Assembly: GCF_005484965.1 (NCBI RefSeq)
Contig: NZ_CP034036.1
Coordinates: forward strand, 4,526,001-4,590,000
Origin: Brenneria nigrifluens DSM 30175 = ATCC 13028
Lineage (GTDB): Bacteria; Pseudomonadota; Gammaproteobacteria; Enterobacterales; Enterobacteriaceae
Direction: 5' to 3'
Length of the DNA stretch: 64,000 nt
The notes beneath the pieces are model-generated. The model did not search any database. It saw nothing but the letters and a program-made list of their open reading frames with translations, and had not been told where the DNA came from. This document shows positions 12,239-20,884 of this stretch, one piece after another. The position numbers and the translations under genes are program-made. Each line of letters begins with the position of its first letter. The first letter of the stretch is position 1.

Positions 12239-14045
12239 ATGCCGTCTCATAATCTTTATCAAACAGGTTGGCGATTCTACCACGAACCGTTAGCTGAGAG
12301 GTGACGGGATATGAGGCGGCGAGATCCCACGTACTATACCCTCCCAGCGTTACGGGTTGAGCGGGAAAAACATCATAATTGGTATCGGGACGCGAACCCT
12401 GATATATCCATGTCAGAGACCAATTTACCTTGTCCCACGTAGTGGAAAGCTCGTATTTTGCCTTCTTGTGAGCGCGTCGGGCCAACGCTTTGTTGGTGGT
12501 TTTATCCTTGGCGTCCAGATATTCCAGAGTGACATTATGCGACAACCACTCTGTATCGTAGGTCGCGGTAAATTCCGCTCCCGTCATCACCGCTTTGCCA
12601 ATATTGTCGTATGTGCCCGTTGTCGCGCTGATGGAGCGATAGTTGATGAGATTATCAACTTCATTACGATATCCGAAAACGCGCCAGTTCACAGGACCGC
12701 TCAGCCCCTCCAGCCCAATTCCCCACTGTTTGCTTTCTTCAGGCGATAAATTGGCGTTTCCTTGCGAGTACGCCGTGTCATATATCTTGTCAAACGTTGG
12801 TGCTTTAAACGCTGTACCATAAGAACCGATAACCCGATAGCCTTCAACAAACTCCCATGCCGCACCTGTCTGCCAGGTACCGTGTCGGCCATACTGTTGA
12901 TTGTCATCGCCCCGAACCGAACCTTCCAGCGTTACGGAACCAAACTGTTGCTGAGTAGTAAGATATACACCGGTGTTATCGCGACTCTGGGCTCGCGTAT
13001 ATGCGGATGTGCCACCCGGTTGAGCCCGTTCATTACGCCAGTCAGCCCCGACGCTCAAGCTGCCGTTTCCGAGATTGAACACATTGCCCCACTGCAGGCT
13101 ACGTTGTTCAATCTGCGTAATCGTGCCGTTATATTTCCCGATTAAATCGTTGAAATTCAGGTCGTCATACGTTTGGTAACTGGCGATTAACTGACCGGAA
13201 TATATTCCCTCGTTAAATTTCAATCCGGCATCATAATTTCGCGTATTCAAATAACGCTTATCATTACCCGGATAGGCGGAGGCGAGGTCATAATCCGTAT
13301 TGTTATCATAGCCATAAGCACGGAAAAAGCCGGAGGCGTTCTCGGAAAAACGCTGCTCAAGCATGCCCCAGAAGGATTTGCTGCGATAGCCATCGTTATC
13401 CCTATCAATTATCGACGGCGAGGAAGGATACACATTGAATCCACGGGTTGCTTCATAACTTCCCGCCACGCTGACGATAGTATCGTCGCCCACATGCCCG
13501 CGCACGGCGCCGTCATAGTTTTGGTAAGCATGTGAACCATAGCCGGCGTTTAACCTTCCGCCGTCCTGGCCGTGTTCGGTAATAATGTTGATGACTCCCC
13601 CGATGGCGTCAGAGCCATAAACGGCTGAGCGAGGTCCGCGGATGTACTCGATACGCTGGATCAATGACAGCGGAATCTGATTGAAATCCACACTACCGGT
13701 AACACCCGGAGAAGCCATACGAATACCGTCAATCAAGACAAGTACATGGCTTGAATTGGTCCCGCGGATAAACATTGAACTTGACTGCCCGCGCCCCCCA
13801 TTCTGCGCAATATCCACCCCGGGCAGACGACGCATTACATCAGTCAGGCTTTTCGCCTGCCAACGCTCGATATCGTCACGGGTAACGATATCGATTGGAG
13901 CGAGAACGGAGGAAACGGGCTGAGAGAACCGGTTCGCCGTAACGATCAGTTCATCGGCATTCTCTTGCTGTGAATTATTGTCTTGCGCCCAGGCGGAAAA
14001 AGCTGTGACAGAGAGCGCTGTCAGCAGCATGGTTTTATTAAACAT
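12183..14045 (-). CDS. btuB: Outer membrane cobalamin receptor BtuB
   Basis: BtuB is the TonB-dependent outer-membrane beta-barrel that takes up vitamin B12. The 620-residue protein starts with a signal peptide (residues 1-20, ending SAWA) and then the TonB box DELIVTA (31-37). The plug follows, with RRLPGVDI and YIRGPRSAVYGSDAIGGVIN. It ends in a strand finishing with the terminal aromatic ...GSYIF. A TTG at 14060 could add 5 residues, but the ATG at 14045 fits E. coli better. A cobalamin riboswitch lies in the leader. Overlap with murI is conserved. Confidence 0.96.
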   Translation of the reverse strand: MFNKTMLLTALSVTAFSAWAQDNNSQQENADELIVTANRFSQPVSSVLAPIDIVTRDDIERWQAKSLTDVMRRLPGVDIAQNGGRGQSSSMFIRGTNSSHVLVLIDGIRMASPGVTGSVDFNQIPLSLIQRIEYIRGPRSAVYGSDAIGGVINIITEHGQDGGRLNAGYGSHAYQNYDGAVRGHVGDDTIVSVAGSYEATRGFNVYPSSPSIIDRDNDGYRSKSFWGMLEQRFSENASGFFRAYGYDNNTDYDLASAYPGNDKRYLNTRNYDAGLKFNEGIYSGQLIASYQTYDDLNFNDLIGKYNGTITQIEQRSLQWGNVFNLGNGSLSVGADWRNERAQPGGTSAYTRAQSRDNTGVYLTTQQQFGSVTLEGSVRGDDNQQYGRHGTWQTGAAWEFVEGYRVIGSYGTAFKAPTFDKIYDTAYSQGNANLSPEESKQWGIGLEGLSGPVNWRVFGYRNEVDNLINYRSISATTGTYDNIGKAVMTGAEFTATYDTEWLSHNVTLEYLDAKDKTTNKALARRAHKKAKYELSTTWDKVNWSLTWIYQGSRPDTNYDVFPAQPVTLGGYSTWDLAASYPVTSQLTVRGRIANLFDKDYETAYGYRTAGREYYLTGSYIF

Positions 14046-14118
14046 GAGTCGAGCATCCAAACCATATATAAGGATGCCGCATTACCATGATGAATAGCAC
14101 GCGATGATCATGGTCGTT

Positions 14119-14325
14119 GCGACGTTATACCGGCAGGTCTTCGGGCTTGGGGCCGTTGTTACTTTTGTTTCCGACAGCTATTCGTAACAACAATAGGACG
14201 ATGACTTCCCATCATTAATGACAGTGTCTGCATATATGCTATCGTCCGGGCTACCCTTACCGCTGCGCGTCAGCTCCAGATTTGCACTGGATTCCCTTTT
14301 AACTCATGCTGCGAGGCCGGACAAT
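14119..14325 (-). promoter_or_regulatory. Cobalamin (AdoCbl) riboswitch of btuB
   Basis: The minus strand contains the conserved core GGGAATCCAGTGCAAATC, then GCTGACGCGCAGCGGTAAGG, further on CCCGAAGACCTGCCGG, in the spacing of the E. coli btuB leader. Ligand binding is known to block btuB translation. The 3' boundary is approximate; the expression platform extends toward the btuB start. Confidence 0.9.
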
Positions 14326-14468
14326 CATGCTACGATCGCCTTATGCAGATGTCTAGACTGCCATTTCCATTGCCGGGCGATCGCGCGACAAAACTGGACA
14401 TCCCGGCCGGATTCCCTACAATTCCCGGCCAATAAAGTCCTTTTAGATGCCGTTAAGACGAGAAAACC

Positions 14469-15572
14469 ATGACGCCAGAATGCCTGCCCATTGATCGATA
14501 CGACGACCAGCTTGCTCAGAAAACTGAACGTCTGCGCGGGATGATGGCGCCGTTCGGGGCGCCTGAGCCAGTGGTTTTCCGCTCGCCCGTTCAGCATTAC
14601 CGCATGCGCGCCGAGTTTCGTATCTGGCACGACGGTGACGATATCTATCACATCATGTTTGATCAGCAGACCAAACAGCGTATTCGCGTCGATAGCTTTC
14701 CCGCGGCCAGTGAACTGATAAACCGGCTGATGCCGGCATTGATCGAGGCGCTGCGCCCCAATCCTGTCCTGCGGCGCAAGCTGTTCCAGATTGACTACCT
14801 GTCGACGCTGAGCGGCGAGGCGGTGGTTTCCCTGCTCTATCACCGTCCACTGGATGAAGAGTGGCGGCGGCATGCCGTCGCCCTGCGCGATGCGTTGCGC
14901 GCGCAGGGGTTTGCGCTGCAGCTGATTGGCCGGGCGACCAAAACCAAGATTTGCCTGGAGCGGGATTACGTTGACGAATGCCTGCCCGTCGCCGGGCGCG
15001 AGATGATTTACCGTCAGGTTGAAAACAGCTTCACCCAGCCCAACGCGGCGGTGAATATCCATATGCTGGAGTGGGCGCTGGACGCAACGCAAGATTCAAC
15101 AGGGGATTTGCTGGAACTGTACTGCGGCAACGGCAACTTCTCACTGGCGCTGGCGCGCAATTTCGATCGCGTGCTGGCGACGGAAATCGCCAAGCCCTCG
15201 GTGGCGGCCGCGCAATACAACATTGCGGCCAATCATATTGATAACGTACAGATTATTCGTATGGCGGCGGAAGAATTTACCCAGGCCATCAACGGCGTGC
15301 GTCAATTCAAGCGCTTACAGGGCATCGACCTGACGGGCTATCGCTGCGAAACCATTTTCGTCGATCCCCCGCGCGGCGGGCTGGACGTGGAAACGGTCAC
15401 GCTGGCGCAGGCTTATCCGCGCATTCTCTATATTTCCTGCAACCCGGAAACGCTGTGTGATAATCTGCAAACGCTGACGGAAACGCATCAAATCAGCCGG
15501 CTGGCGCTGTTTGACCAGTTTCCCTACACCCATCACATGGAGTGCGGGGTGCTGCTGGAGCGGCATCGGTAG
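14469..15572 (+). CDS. trmA: tRNA (uracil-54-C5)-methyltransferase
   Basis: TrmA makes ribothymidine at position 54 of the T-loop of tRNAs, using SAM. The protein is 367 residues (E. coli 366). It has the SAM site LLELYCGNGNFSL, the motif FVDPPRGG and the catalytic nucleophile Cys in YISCNPETL near residue 324. The C-terminal HMECGVLLER matches the family, including the catalytic base Glu. It is divergent from btuB and convergent with yijD, as in E. coli. Confidence 0.97.
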   Translation: MTPECLPIDRYDDQLAQKTERLRGMMAPFGAPEPVVFRSPVQHYRMRAEFRIWHDGDDIYHIMFDQQTKQRIRVDSFPAASELINRLMPALIEALRPNPVLRRKLFQIDYLSTLSGEAVVSLLYHRPLDEEWRRHAVALRDALRAQGFALQLIGRATKTKICLERDYVDECLPVAGREMIYRQVENSFTQPNAAVNIHMLEWALDATQDSTGDLLELYCGNGNFSLALARNFDRVLATEIAKPSVAAAQYNIAANHIDNVQIIRMAAEEFTQAINGVRQFKRLQGIDLTGYRCETIFVDPPRGGLDVETVTLAQAYPRILYISCNPETLCDNLQTLTETHQISRLALFDQFPYTHHMECGVLLERHR

Positions 15573-15597
15573 CCTGTGTCGCAGCGGCAGTGGCGCC

Positions 15598-15978
15598 TTA
15601 TGCTTCGGGAGTATCGCTCTCTTTGACGGATTTTCGGGCCTTCAGCTTCAAGCCGATCCAGAATACCAATGCCACGCAGAGAATCGAGGGCACGAAGTTT
15701 GAGCCGATGGCGGGGTACTCGACGCGGACAATGGCGCTGTAAAGCAGCAACCCCAGCAGAAAACAGGCCGCCGCCAGCAGAGGCGTGCCCTCGGACATGC
15801 TGTGGTTCATATAGCGCTGGTGCAGGCAATAGACGGATAAAATCAGCGCAAGCAGTGGGAATATCGAAAAGGGAACGGTGGCGCTAAACAACGCGGCGAA
15901 TGAGCCATTAACCGACAGGCCCGCGGCCAGCGCCAGGAGCAGCGTACCTTTTTCCCGATGATAGGATTGTTCTGTCAT
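15598..15978 (-). CDS. yijD: YijD family inner-membrane protein
   Basis: A 126-residue protein with four predicted hydrophobic segments (about 11-28, 32-50, 67-83, 93-110) and charged ends, matching E. coli YijD (119 residues, DUF1422). Function is unknown. It follows fabR by 36 nt in the same direction, an arrangement conserved across Enterobacterales, so it is probably cotranscribed. Conserved association suggests, but does not show, a link with membrane lipid composition. Confidence 0.92.
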   Translation of the reverse strand: MTEQSYHREKGTLLLALAAGLSVNGSFAALFSATVPFSIFPLLALILSVYCLHQRYMNHSMSEGTPLLAAACFLLGLLLYSAIVRVEYPAIGSNFVPSILCVALVFWIGLKLKARKSVKESDTPEA

Positions 15979-16014
15979 GCCTTTTCTCTTCTCATACCTG
16001 TATATATCTAAAAT

Positions 16015-16644
16015 TCACCCTGCGCCCGAACGATTGTCCTGCTCTTTGCGGTACCAGTAATAGGCGCCTTTGGAAATCATGCGCAGTTGCAATACCAATC
16101 GCTCTTCCAGCTGTCTTCGCCGTTCCGGACCGACATCCAGCGCTTCCGCCCCGGCGCTGAAAACGATGGTCACCATCGCTTCCGACTGCGCTTCCGCAAA
16201 ACTGCGCGGGATATGATTTTCAACTTCCAGATAATCCGCCAGTTCGGCGATAAAATGCTGAATCTCACGCGCGACCGCGGCACGGAAAGCAGCGGAAGTG
16301 CCTGAGCGCTCACGCAGTAACAATCTGAAAGCATTCGGGTTATTGCCAATAAATTCCATAAAGGTCGAGACAGAGGTTTTTATTACGCTGCCGCTTTTGG
16401 CAATGCGCTGCCGCGCCTGACGCATCAGTTGGCGCAGCATTAGCCCGCTTTCATCCACCATCGTCAGCCCCAGTTCATCCACGTCACGGAAGTGGCGGTA
16501 AAAAGAGGTCGGCGCGATACCGGCTTCCCGGGCGACTTCACGTAAACTCAGGCTGGCAAAACTGCGCTCAGCGCTTAACTGGCTGAACGCCGCCTCGATA
16601 AGGGAACGACGCGTCCGTTCTTTTTGTTGTGCTCTGACACCCAT
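16015..16644 (-). CDS. fabR: TetR-family repressor of unsaturated fatty acid genes
   Basis: FabR represses fabA and fabB in response to the saturated/unsaturated acyl pool. From the ATG at 16644 the protein is 209 residues beginning MGVRAQQKERTRRSL. It has the HTH LREVAREAGIAPTSFYRHF and the all-helical ligand domain closely following E. coli FabR. The open frame extends 48 codons further upstream, but that part is not conserved. A five-codon frame with a strong ribosome site ends exactly on this start (see 16644-16661), so translation may depend on it. yijD follows; sthA is divergent. Confidence 0.95.
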   Translation of the reverse strand: MGVRAQQKERTRRSLIEAAFSQLSAERSFASLSLREVAREAGIAPTSFYRHFRDVDELGLTMVDESGLMLRQLMRQARQRIAKSGSVIKTSVSTFMEFIGNNPNAFRLLLRERSGTSAAFRAAVAREIQHFIAELADYLEVENHIPRSFAEAQSEAMVTIVFSAGAEALDVGPERRRQLEERLVLQLRMISKGAYYWYRKEQDNRSGAG

Positions 16645-16661
16645 TATCCTGCCCAAATCAT
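16644..16661 (-). other. Possible 5-codon upstream ORF coupled to fabR
   Basis: The sequence ATG ATT TGG GCA GGA TAA (MIWAG) is preceded by AAGGAGAG 4-5 nt upstream, a much better ribosome site than any for fabR itself. Its TAA shares its last A with the fabR ATG (TAATG). The sequence shows the arrangement; that it is translated is an inference. Confidence 0.35.
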
Positions 16662-16820
16662 CTGCTCTCCTTTCCAGAAAGGCACTATAGCAAACTTTAT
16701 TGTCAATATAGCGGGACAAAGTTTGCCATATTAAAAATGTGATAATACCGGGGTGATTGGGATCCCTCACGGGAGGTGTTACAATCACGTTATTGTTTTG
16801 TACAAACAGGTTATCCGATT

Positions 16821-18227
16821 ATGACCCTACAACAGCAATTCGATTATGATGCCATCGTTATCGGTTCCGGCCCGGGGGGCGAAGGCGCCGCCATGGGATT
16901 GTCCAAACAGGGCGCCAAAATAGCGGTGATTGAACGGCACTATAATGTTGGCGGCGGTTGCACCCATTGGGGAACCATCCCTTCCAAAGCGCTTCGCCAT
17001 GCCGTCAGCCGTATTATTGAATTTAACCAGAACCCGCTCTACAGCGATAACGCCCGCATTATCAGTTCCTCCTTTTCCGATATCCTGCGCCACGCCGACA
17101 GCGTAATCGGCCAGCAAACCCAGATGCGCCAGGGGTTTTATGAACGTAACCAGTGCGAGTTGTTCTCCGGCGAGGCCCGCTTTATCGACGCCCATACCCT
17201 TGCGGTGCATTATCCCGACAATACCCACGACACGCTGACCGCGGCCAATATCATCATTGCCAGCGGCTCACGCCCTTACCACCCCGCAGCGGTCGATTTT
17301 GACCACCCCCGCATTTACGACAGCGACTCCATCCTGCAACTCGACCACGAACCCAGACATGTGATTATCTATGGCGCCGGGGTGATTGGCTGTGAGTACG
17401 CGTCCATTTTCCGCGGCCTTAACGTCAAGGTTGATCTTATCAATACCCGCGATCGCCTGCTGGCTTTCCTCGATCAGGAGATGTCGGACGCCCTGTCCTA
17501 TCACTTCTGGAATAACGGCGTGGTGATCCGCCATAACGAAGAGTTTGAAAGCATTGAGGGGGTGGAAGACGGCGTTATCGTCAACCTCAAGTCCGGTAAA
17601 AAGATGAAGGCTGATTGTCTGCTGTACGCCAACGGCCGCACCGGCAATACCGAAACGCTCGGTCTGGAACAGATCGGCCTGAGTACCGACAGCCGCGGAC
17701 AACTTAACGTCAACAGCCTGTACCAGACCGAGCTGGCGCATATTTACGCCGTCGGCGACGTTATTGGCTACCCCAGTCTGGCTTCCGCGGCTTACGATCA
17801 GGGCCGCCTCGCCGCACAGGCCATCATCAAAGGCGATGCCAACGCCCATTTGATCGAAGATATTCCCACCGGGATTTACACCATTCCTGAAATCAGCTCC
17901 GTGGGGAAAACCGAGCAGCAACTCACGGCAATGAAAGTTCCCTATGAGGTGGGGCGGGCGCAGTTCAAACACCTGGCGCGCGCGCAGATTGTCGGCATGA
18001 ACGTGGGAAGCCTGAAGATCTTATTCCACCGCGAGACGAAACAGATTCTGGGCATTCACTGTTTCGGTGAGCGCGCGGCGGAGATTATTCATATCGGGCA
18101 AGCGATTATGGAGCAGAAAGGTGAAGGTAATACTATCGAATACTTCATTAATACCACCTTCAATTACCCAACCATGGCGGAAGCCTACCGGGTTGCCGCG
18201 CTAAATGGGTTAAACCGCCTGTTCTGA
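16821..18227 (+). CDS. sthA: Soluble pyridine nucleotide transhydrogenase
   Basis: SthA (UdhA) is a cytosolic FAD enzyme that moves hydride between NADPH and NAD+, mainly oxidising surplus NADPH. It has 468 residues from the ATG at 16821, which gives MTLQQQFDYDAIVIGSGPGG and fits the E. coli start. A 15-residue extension to 16776 is unlikely. The FAD dinucleotide motif is GSGPGGEGA. In the lipoamide-dehydrogenase-type active-site segment the second redox cysteine is absent (GGGCTHWGTIPSK), as expected for this family. The NAD(P) motif is IYGAGVIGCEYAS. Its 3' end overlaps that of oxyR by 18 bp. Confidence 0.97.
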   Translation: MTLQQQFDYDAIVIGSGPGGEGAAMGLSKQGAKIAVIERHYNVGGGCTHWGTIPSKALRHAVSRIIEFNQNPLYSDNARIISSSFSDILRHADSVIGQQTQMRQGFYERNQCELFSGEARFIDAHTLAVHYPDNTHDTLTAANIIIASGSRPYHPAAVDFDHPRIYDSDSILQLDHEPRHVIIYGAGVIGCEYASIFRGLNVKVDLINTRDRLLAFLDQEMSDALSYHFWNNGVVIRHNEEFESIEGVEDGVIVNLKSGKKMKADCLLYANGRTGNTETLGLEQIGLSTDSRGQLNVNSLYQTELAHIYAVGDVIGYPSLASAAYDQGRLAAQAIIKGDANAHLIEDIPTGIYTIPEISSVGKTEQQLTAMKVPYEVGRAQFKHLARAQIVGMNVGSLKILFHRETKQILGIHCFGERAAEIIHIGQAIMEQKGEGNTIEYFINTTFNYPTMAEAYRVAALNGLNRLF

Positions 18228-19127
18228 TGCGGTTTCCATGTGGACCTGCATATGCTCGCGGATGGTATCGGCCAGTTGCTCGTAGCGCCCGCGCAGCGGC
18301 GAGCCGGGGCGGTAAACCAGAGCGACGGTGCGCTTCGGTTCCGGTTTGTAGCAGGGCAGATAGCAGACGCCGTCACGCTCACGTTCATGGGGCACCGCCA
18401 GCGCCGGCAATAACGTGATGCCGCTGCCCGCCGCCACCATATTGCGCAGCGTTTCCAGACTGGTGGCGCGAAAATGCGTGTCCTCGTCCGCTCCGGCCTG
18501 GAAACAGAACCCCAACGCCTGATCGCGCAGGCAGTGTCCGTCTTCCAGCATCAGCAATTTCTCTCCGGACAGGTCGGCCATCGCCACCTGCTCGCGGTTG
18601 GCCCAGGGATGCCCCTGATAAATCGCTAGTCTCATCGGTTCGTCAAACAAGGGGACTTCGATAAAGGCTTCAGACTCTTTCACCAACGCCAAAATGGCGC
18701 AATCCAGCTTGCCGCTGTCCAACTGTGCCAACAGCTGATTGGTCTGTGCTTCATGCAGATACATTTCAAGCTTGGGGAAGGTGCGGTGCAGCATGGGAAT
18801 GATTTGCGGCAACAGGTAAGGTCCCACCGTCGGGATCAGGCCGATATGCAGCGGCCCTGACATGGTTTCTCCCTGCTGGCTGGCCATCTCTTTCAATACC
18901 TTGACTTCGCGTAATACGGTGCGCGCCTGTTCAACCAGCAATAAACCCGCCTGAGTAAACAGCACCTTTCTACTGGTCCGCTCCAGCAGCATAACGCCTA
19001 ACTCATCTTCCAGCTTGCGGATTTGTCCACTGAGCGTTGGCTGACTAACGTGGCAAGAATCCGCGGCACGCCGAAAATGACGATGTTCCGCTAACGCCAC
19101 CAGATACTCCAGATCCCGAATATTCAT
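18210..19127 (-). CDS. oxyR: Hydrogen peroxide-sensing LysR regulator OxyR
   Basis: OxyR activates peroxide-defence genes when Cys199 and Cys208 form a disulfide. The protein has 305 residues, exactly the E. coli length. The N-terminal LysR HTH is at residues 1-60. The redox pair is intact as C199 and C208 in EDGHCLRDQALGFC. The gene is convergent with sthA (18-bp tail overlap). Upstream there is an A/T-rich region with repeated GATAG elements, likely the autoregulatory OxyR site, and the wreck of a divergently oriented peroxiredoxin gene. Confidence 0.97.
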   Translation of the reverse strand: MNIRDLEYLVALAEHRHFRRAADSCHVSQPTLSGQIRKLEDELGVMLLERTSRKVLFTQAGLLLVEQARTVLREVKVLKEMASQQGETMSGPLHIGLIPTVGPYLLPQIIPMLHRTFPKLEMYLHEAQTNQLLAQLDSGKLDCAILALVKESEAFIEVPLFDEPMRLAIYQGHPWANREQVAMADLSGEKLLMLEDGHCLRDQALGFCFQAGADEDTHFRATSLETLRNMVAAGSGITLLPALAVPHERERDGVCYLPCYKPEPKRTVALVYRPGSPLRGRYEQLADTIREHMQVHMETASEQAV

Positions 19128-19147
19128 TTATTATTCTCCTTATTGTG

Positions 19148-19193
19148 ATAGCAAACAACGATAGATAGAATAACAACGATAGACATTTACTAT
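19148..19193. promoter_or_regulatory. Probable OxyR binding region
   Basis: ATAG elements occur at 19148, 19161, 19165 and 19179, with a closing CTAT at 19190. ATAG-N7-CTAT (19179-19193) resembles one half of the OxyR operator. It lies between oxyR and the divergent peroxiredoxin remnant, where autoregulation is known in E. coli. The match to the full four-element consensus is imperfect. Confidence 0.5.
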
Positions 19194-19290
19194 CAATAAC
19201 CAAAATGAACAATATATCTCACCGCGCTTATCTATTTATTTCTACCTAAGTAAAACAACATCTTTACTATTAATAGGTCGAGTCCATGTT

Positions 19291-19566
19291 TATCAGCCTG
19301 CGCTTTCAGCCATCTGCCACGCTATAACGAGTTAACGGGCGTATTCAAGCAATTTGGCGTTGATAGCATTTTGTGTCTCCCGGTTAACGACACATTTGTG
19401 ATGAATGCCGGAAAGCGGATCGATACGCAGACAATATCGTATTCCTCCGCAGTGGGAATAGAGAATTCGCCAATATGCCGATGAAAAACCCGGCGTTGAA
19501 TGCCGCAGAAACAGAGGGCGGTTTTATCCGGCGACTTGATGGGGAAGATGGCGAAGCTTGAGCAAT
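19291..19566 (+). pseudogene. Peroxiredoxin (Prx5/AhpC-TSA type) remnant
   Basis: In one frame the DNA from about 19311 reads HLPRYNELTGVFKQFGVDSI and then LCLPVNDTFVMNAGKR. This is the middle of a Prx5-type peroxiredoxin (family pattern HLPRYNEL...VSVNDTFVMNAW). From about 19442 the homology continues in another frame as SGNREFANMPMKN (family DGNGEFTxxMGML), then degenerates and stops. The catalytic-Cys half of the protein (about 60 N-terminal residues) is missing; only a weak SACAFS trace precedes HLP. Family members are often encoded next to and controlled by oxyR. A 174-bp inverted-repeat element starts 9 nt after the remnant. Confidence 0.8.
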
Positions 19567-19574
19567 AAGATCGA

Positions 19575-19748
19575 AAACCCCGCGGCGGCGGGGTTTCAGA
19601 CCATTGACAAAGCTCGTTATTAGGGAGAGCGTGGCGAGGGGCCGTAGCGGCGTAAGCCGCCGGAGCGCCCCTCGGTACGGTAGGCCCGGGTATCGCCGAC
19701 TTGCAGGCGACTTTGTCAGCAACCTCAAACCCCGCGGCGGCGGGGTTT
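19575..19748. repeat. 174-bp element with 38-bp terminal inverted repeats
   Basis: The left arm (19575-19612) and the right arm (19711-19748, inverted) both begin with the hairpin AAACCCCGC-4nt-GCGGGGTTT and end in TGACAAAG. Between them is a G+C-rich core with further hairpins. The right hairpin lies 14 nt past the metF stop and could terminate it. It looks like a non-coding miniature element inserted between the peroxiredoxin remnant and metF. Confidence 0.65.
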
Positions 19749-19761
19749 CTAGCGCTGCCGA

Positions 19762-20655
19762 TCAGACTACGGCAGGGCGCACGCCCAGAGTATGGCAAAT
19801 CGCGTAGCTCAGTTCAGCACGGTTGAGGGTGTAGAAGTGGAAGTCTTTTACCCCTTCACGACTGAGGATTTTCACCATATCCATGGCAATGGCGGCGCCG
19901 ACCATTTTGCGCGTCTCTGGATCGTTATCCAGGCCGTCGAACATTGCCGTCATCCAGTTCGGCACGCGAACATTGGTCATGGTGGCGAAACGCTGCAATT
20001 GCCTGAAATTGGAAACCGGCAGAATGCCGGGAACGATCTCGACGTCAATACCGGTTGAAACACAGCGATCGCGAAAACGCAGGTAGCTTTCCACATCAAA
20101 AAAGAACTGGGTGATCGCCCGGTTGGCGCCGGCGTCAATTTTACGCTTCAGATTGATCAGATCAGCCTGGGCGCTTTTTGCTTCCGGATGCACTTCAGGA
20201 TAGGCGGCGACGGAAATATCAAAGTCGCCGACTTCTTTTAACAGAGAGACCAGATCGGCCGCATACATGTCGGGTTTACCGCCGCCGGCCGGCAAATCAC
20301 CGCGCAGCGCGACGATATGACGAATACCGCTCCGCCAGTAATCCTGGGCGATTTCGCGCAGATGGTCGCGGGAAGCATCGATACAGGTAAGATGGGGAGC
20401 CGCTTCCAACCCGGTGCGTTCTTTAATCGTCTTGATGATGCTGTGAGTACGATCGCGTTCACCTGAATTCGCCCCGTAGGTAACGGAAACGAACTTCGGT
20501 TTAAGGCTGCTCAGACGGTCAATGGAGTTCCACAGCGTTTCTTCCATCTCACTGGTGCGCGGTGGGAAAAATTCAAATGAAACATTAATCTGTCCCTGCA
20601 ATTCCGCCAGGCTTTGATTCAGCGCTTCCCGCTGATTTGCGTGAAAAAAACTCAT
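19762..20655 (-). CDS. metF: 5,10-Methylenetetrahydrofolate reductase
   Basis: MetF reduces methylene-THF to methyl-THF with NADH and FAD, providing the methyl group for methionine. The protein is 297 residues (E. coli 296), and nearly every block is conserved: SFEFFPPRT with catalytic Glu28, HIVALRGDLP with the flavin-contacting Asp120, and QFFFDVESY. It is transcribed alone on the minus strand. Three met boxes 40 nt before the start show MetJ control. The E. coli neighbour katG is not here. Confidence 0.97.
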   Translation of the reverse strand: MSFFHANQREALNQSLAELQGQINVSFEFFPPRTSEMEETLWNSIDRLSSLKPKFVSVTYGANSGERDRTHSIIKTIKERTGLEAAPHLTCIDASRDHLREIAQDYWRSGIRHIVALRGDLPAGGGKPDMYAADLVSLLKEVGDFDISVAAYPEVHPEAKSAQADLINLKRKIDAGANRAITQFFFDVESYLRFRDRCVSTGIDVEIVPGILPVSNFRQLQRFATMTNVRVPNWMTAMFDGLDNDPETRKMVGAAIAMDMVKILSREGVKDFHFYTLNRAELSYAICHTLGVRPAVV

Positions 20656-20694
20656 CCTGCTACCCCATCAACCGTTGCTATTGTTATCATTCAT

Positions 20695-20718
20695 AAACGT
20701 CTATACGTTTAGACGTCT
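20695..20718. promoter_or_regulatory. MetJ operator of metF (three met boxes)
   Basis: Three contiguous 8-mers, AAACGTCT, ATACGTTT and AGACGTCT, match the AGACGTCT consensus (the last perfectly). They are in tandem without gaps, as MetJ-SAM repressor dimers require. Confidence 0.88.
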
Positions 20719-20884
20719 ATATAAAAAATGACGCAATCCGCCTGATGAGTCAACGTTTTTAACCACCGGAGGCGGTGATGATTACTCATGTAATATGAGA
20801 GAAATTCATGATGCGGCAAAACGTAACAGGCGGGCGACGGCGCAACGGTGCCGAAACACGCGTTGCCGACCGTCAGCATTCATT

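Noticed and set aside
14325..15092. 255-codon frame antisense to trmA
   Set aside because: Shadow of trmA, which is nearly identical to the family over its full length.
19128..19290. Possible oxyS small RNA gene divergent from oxyR
   Set aside because: The region carries a peroxiredoxin remnant downstream, and no OxyS-like hairpin pair or terminator was seen.
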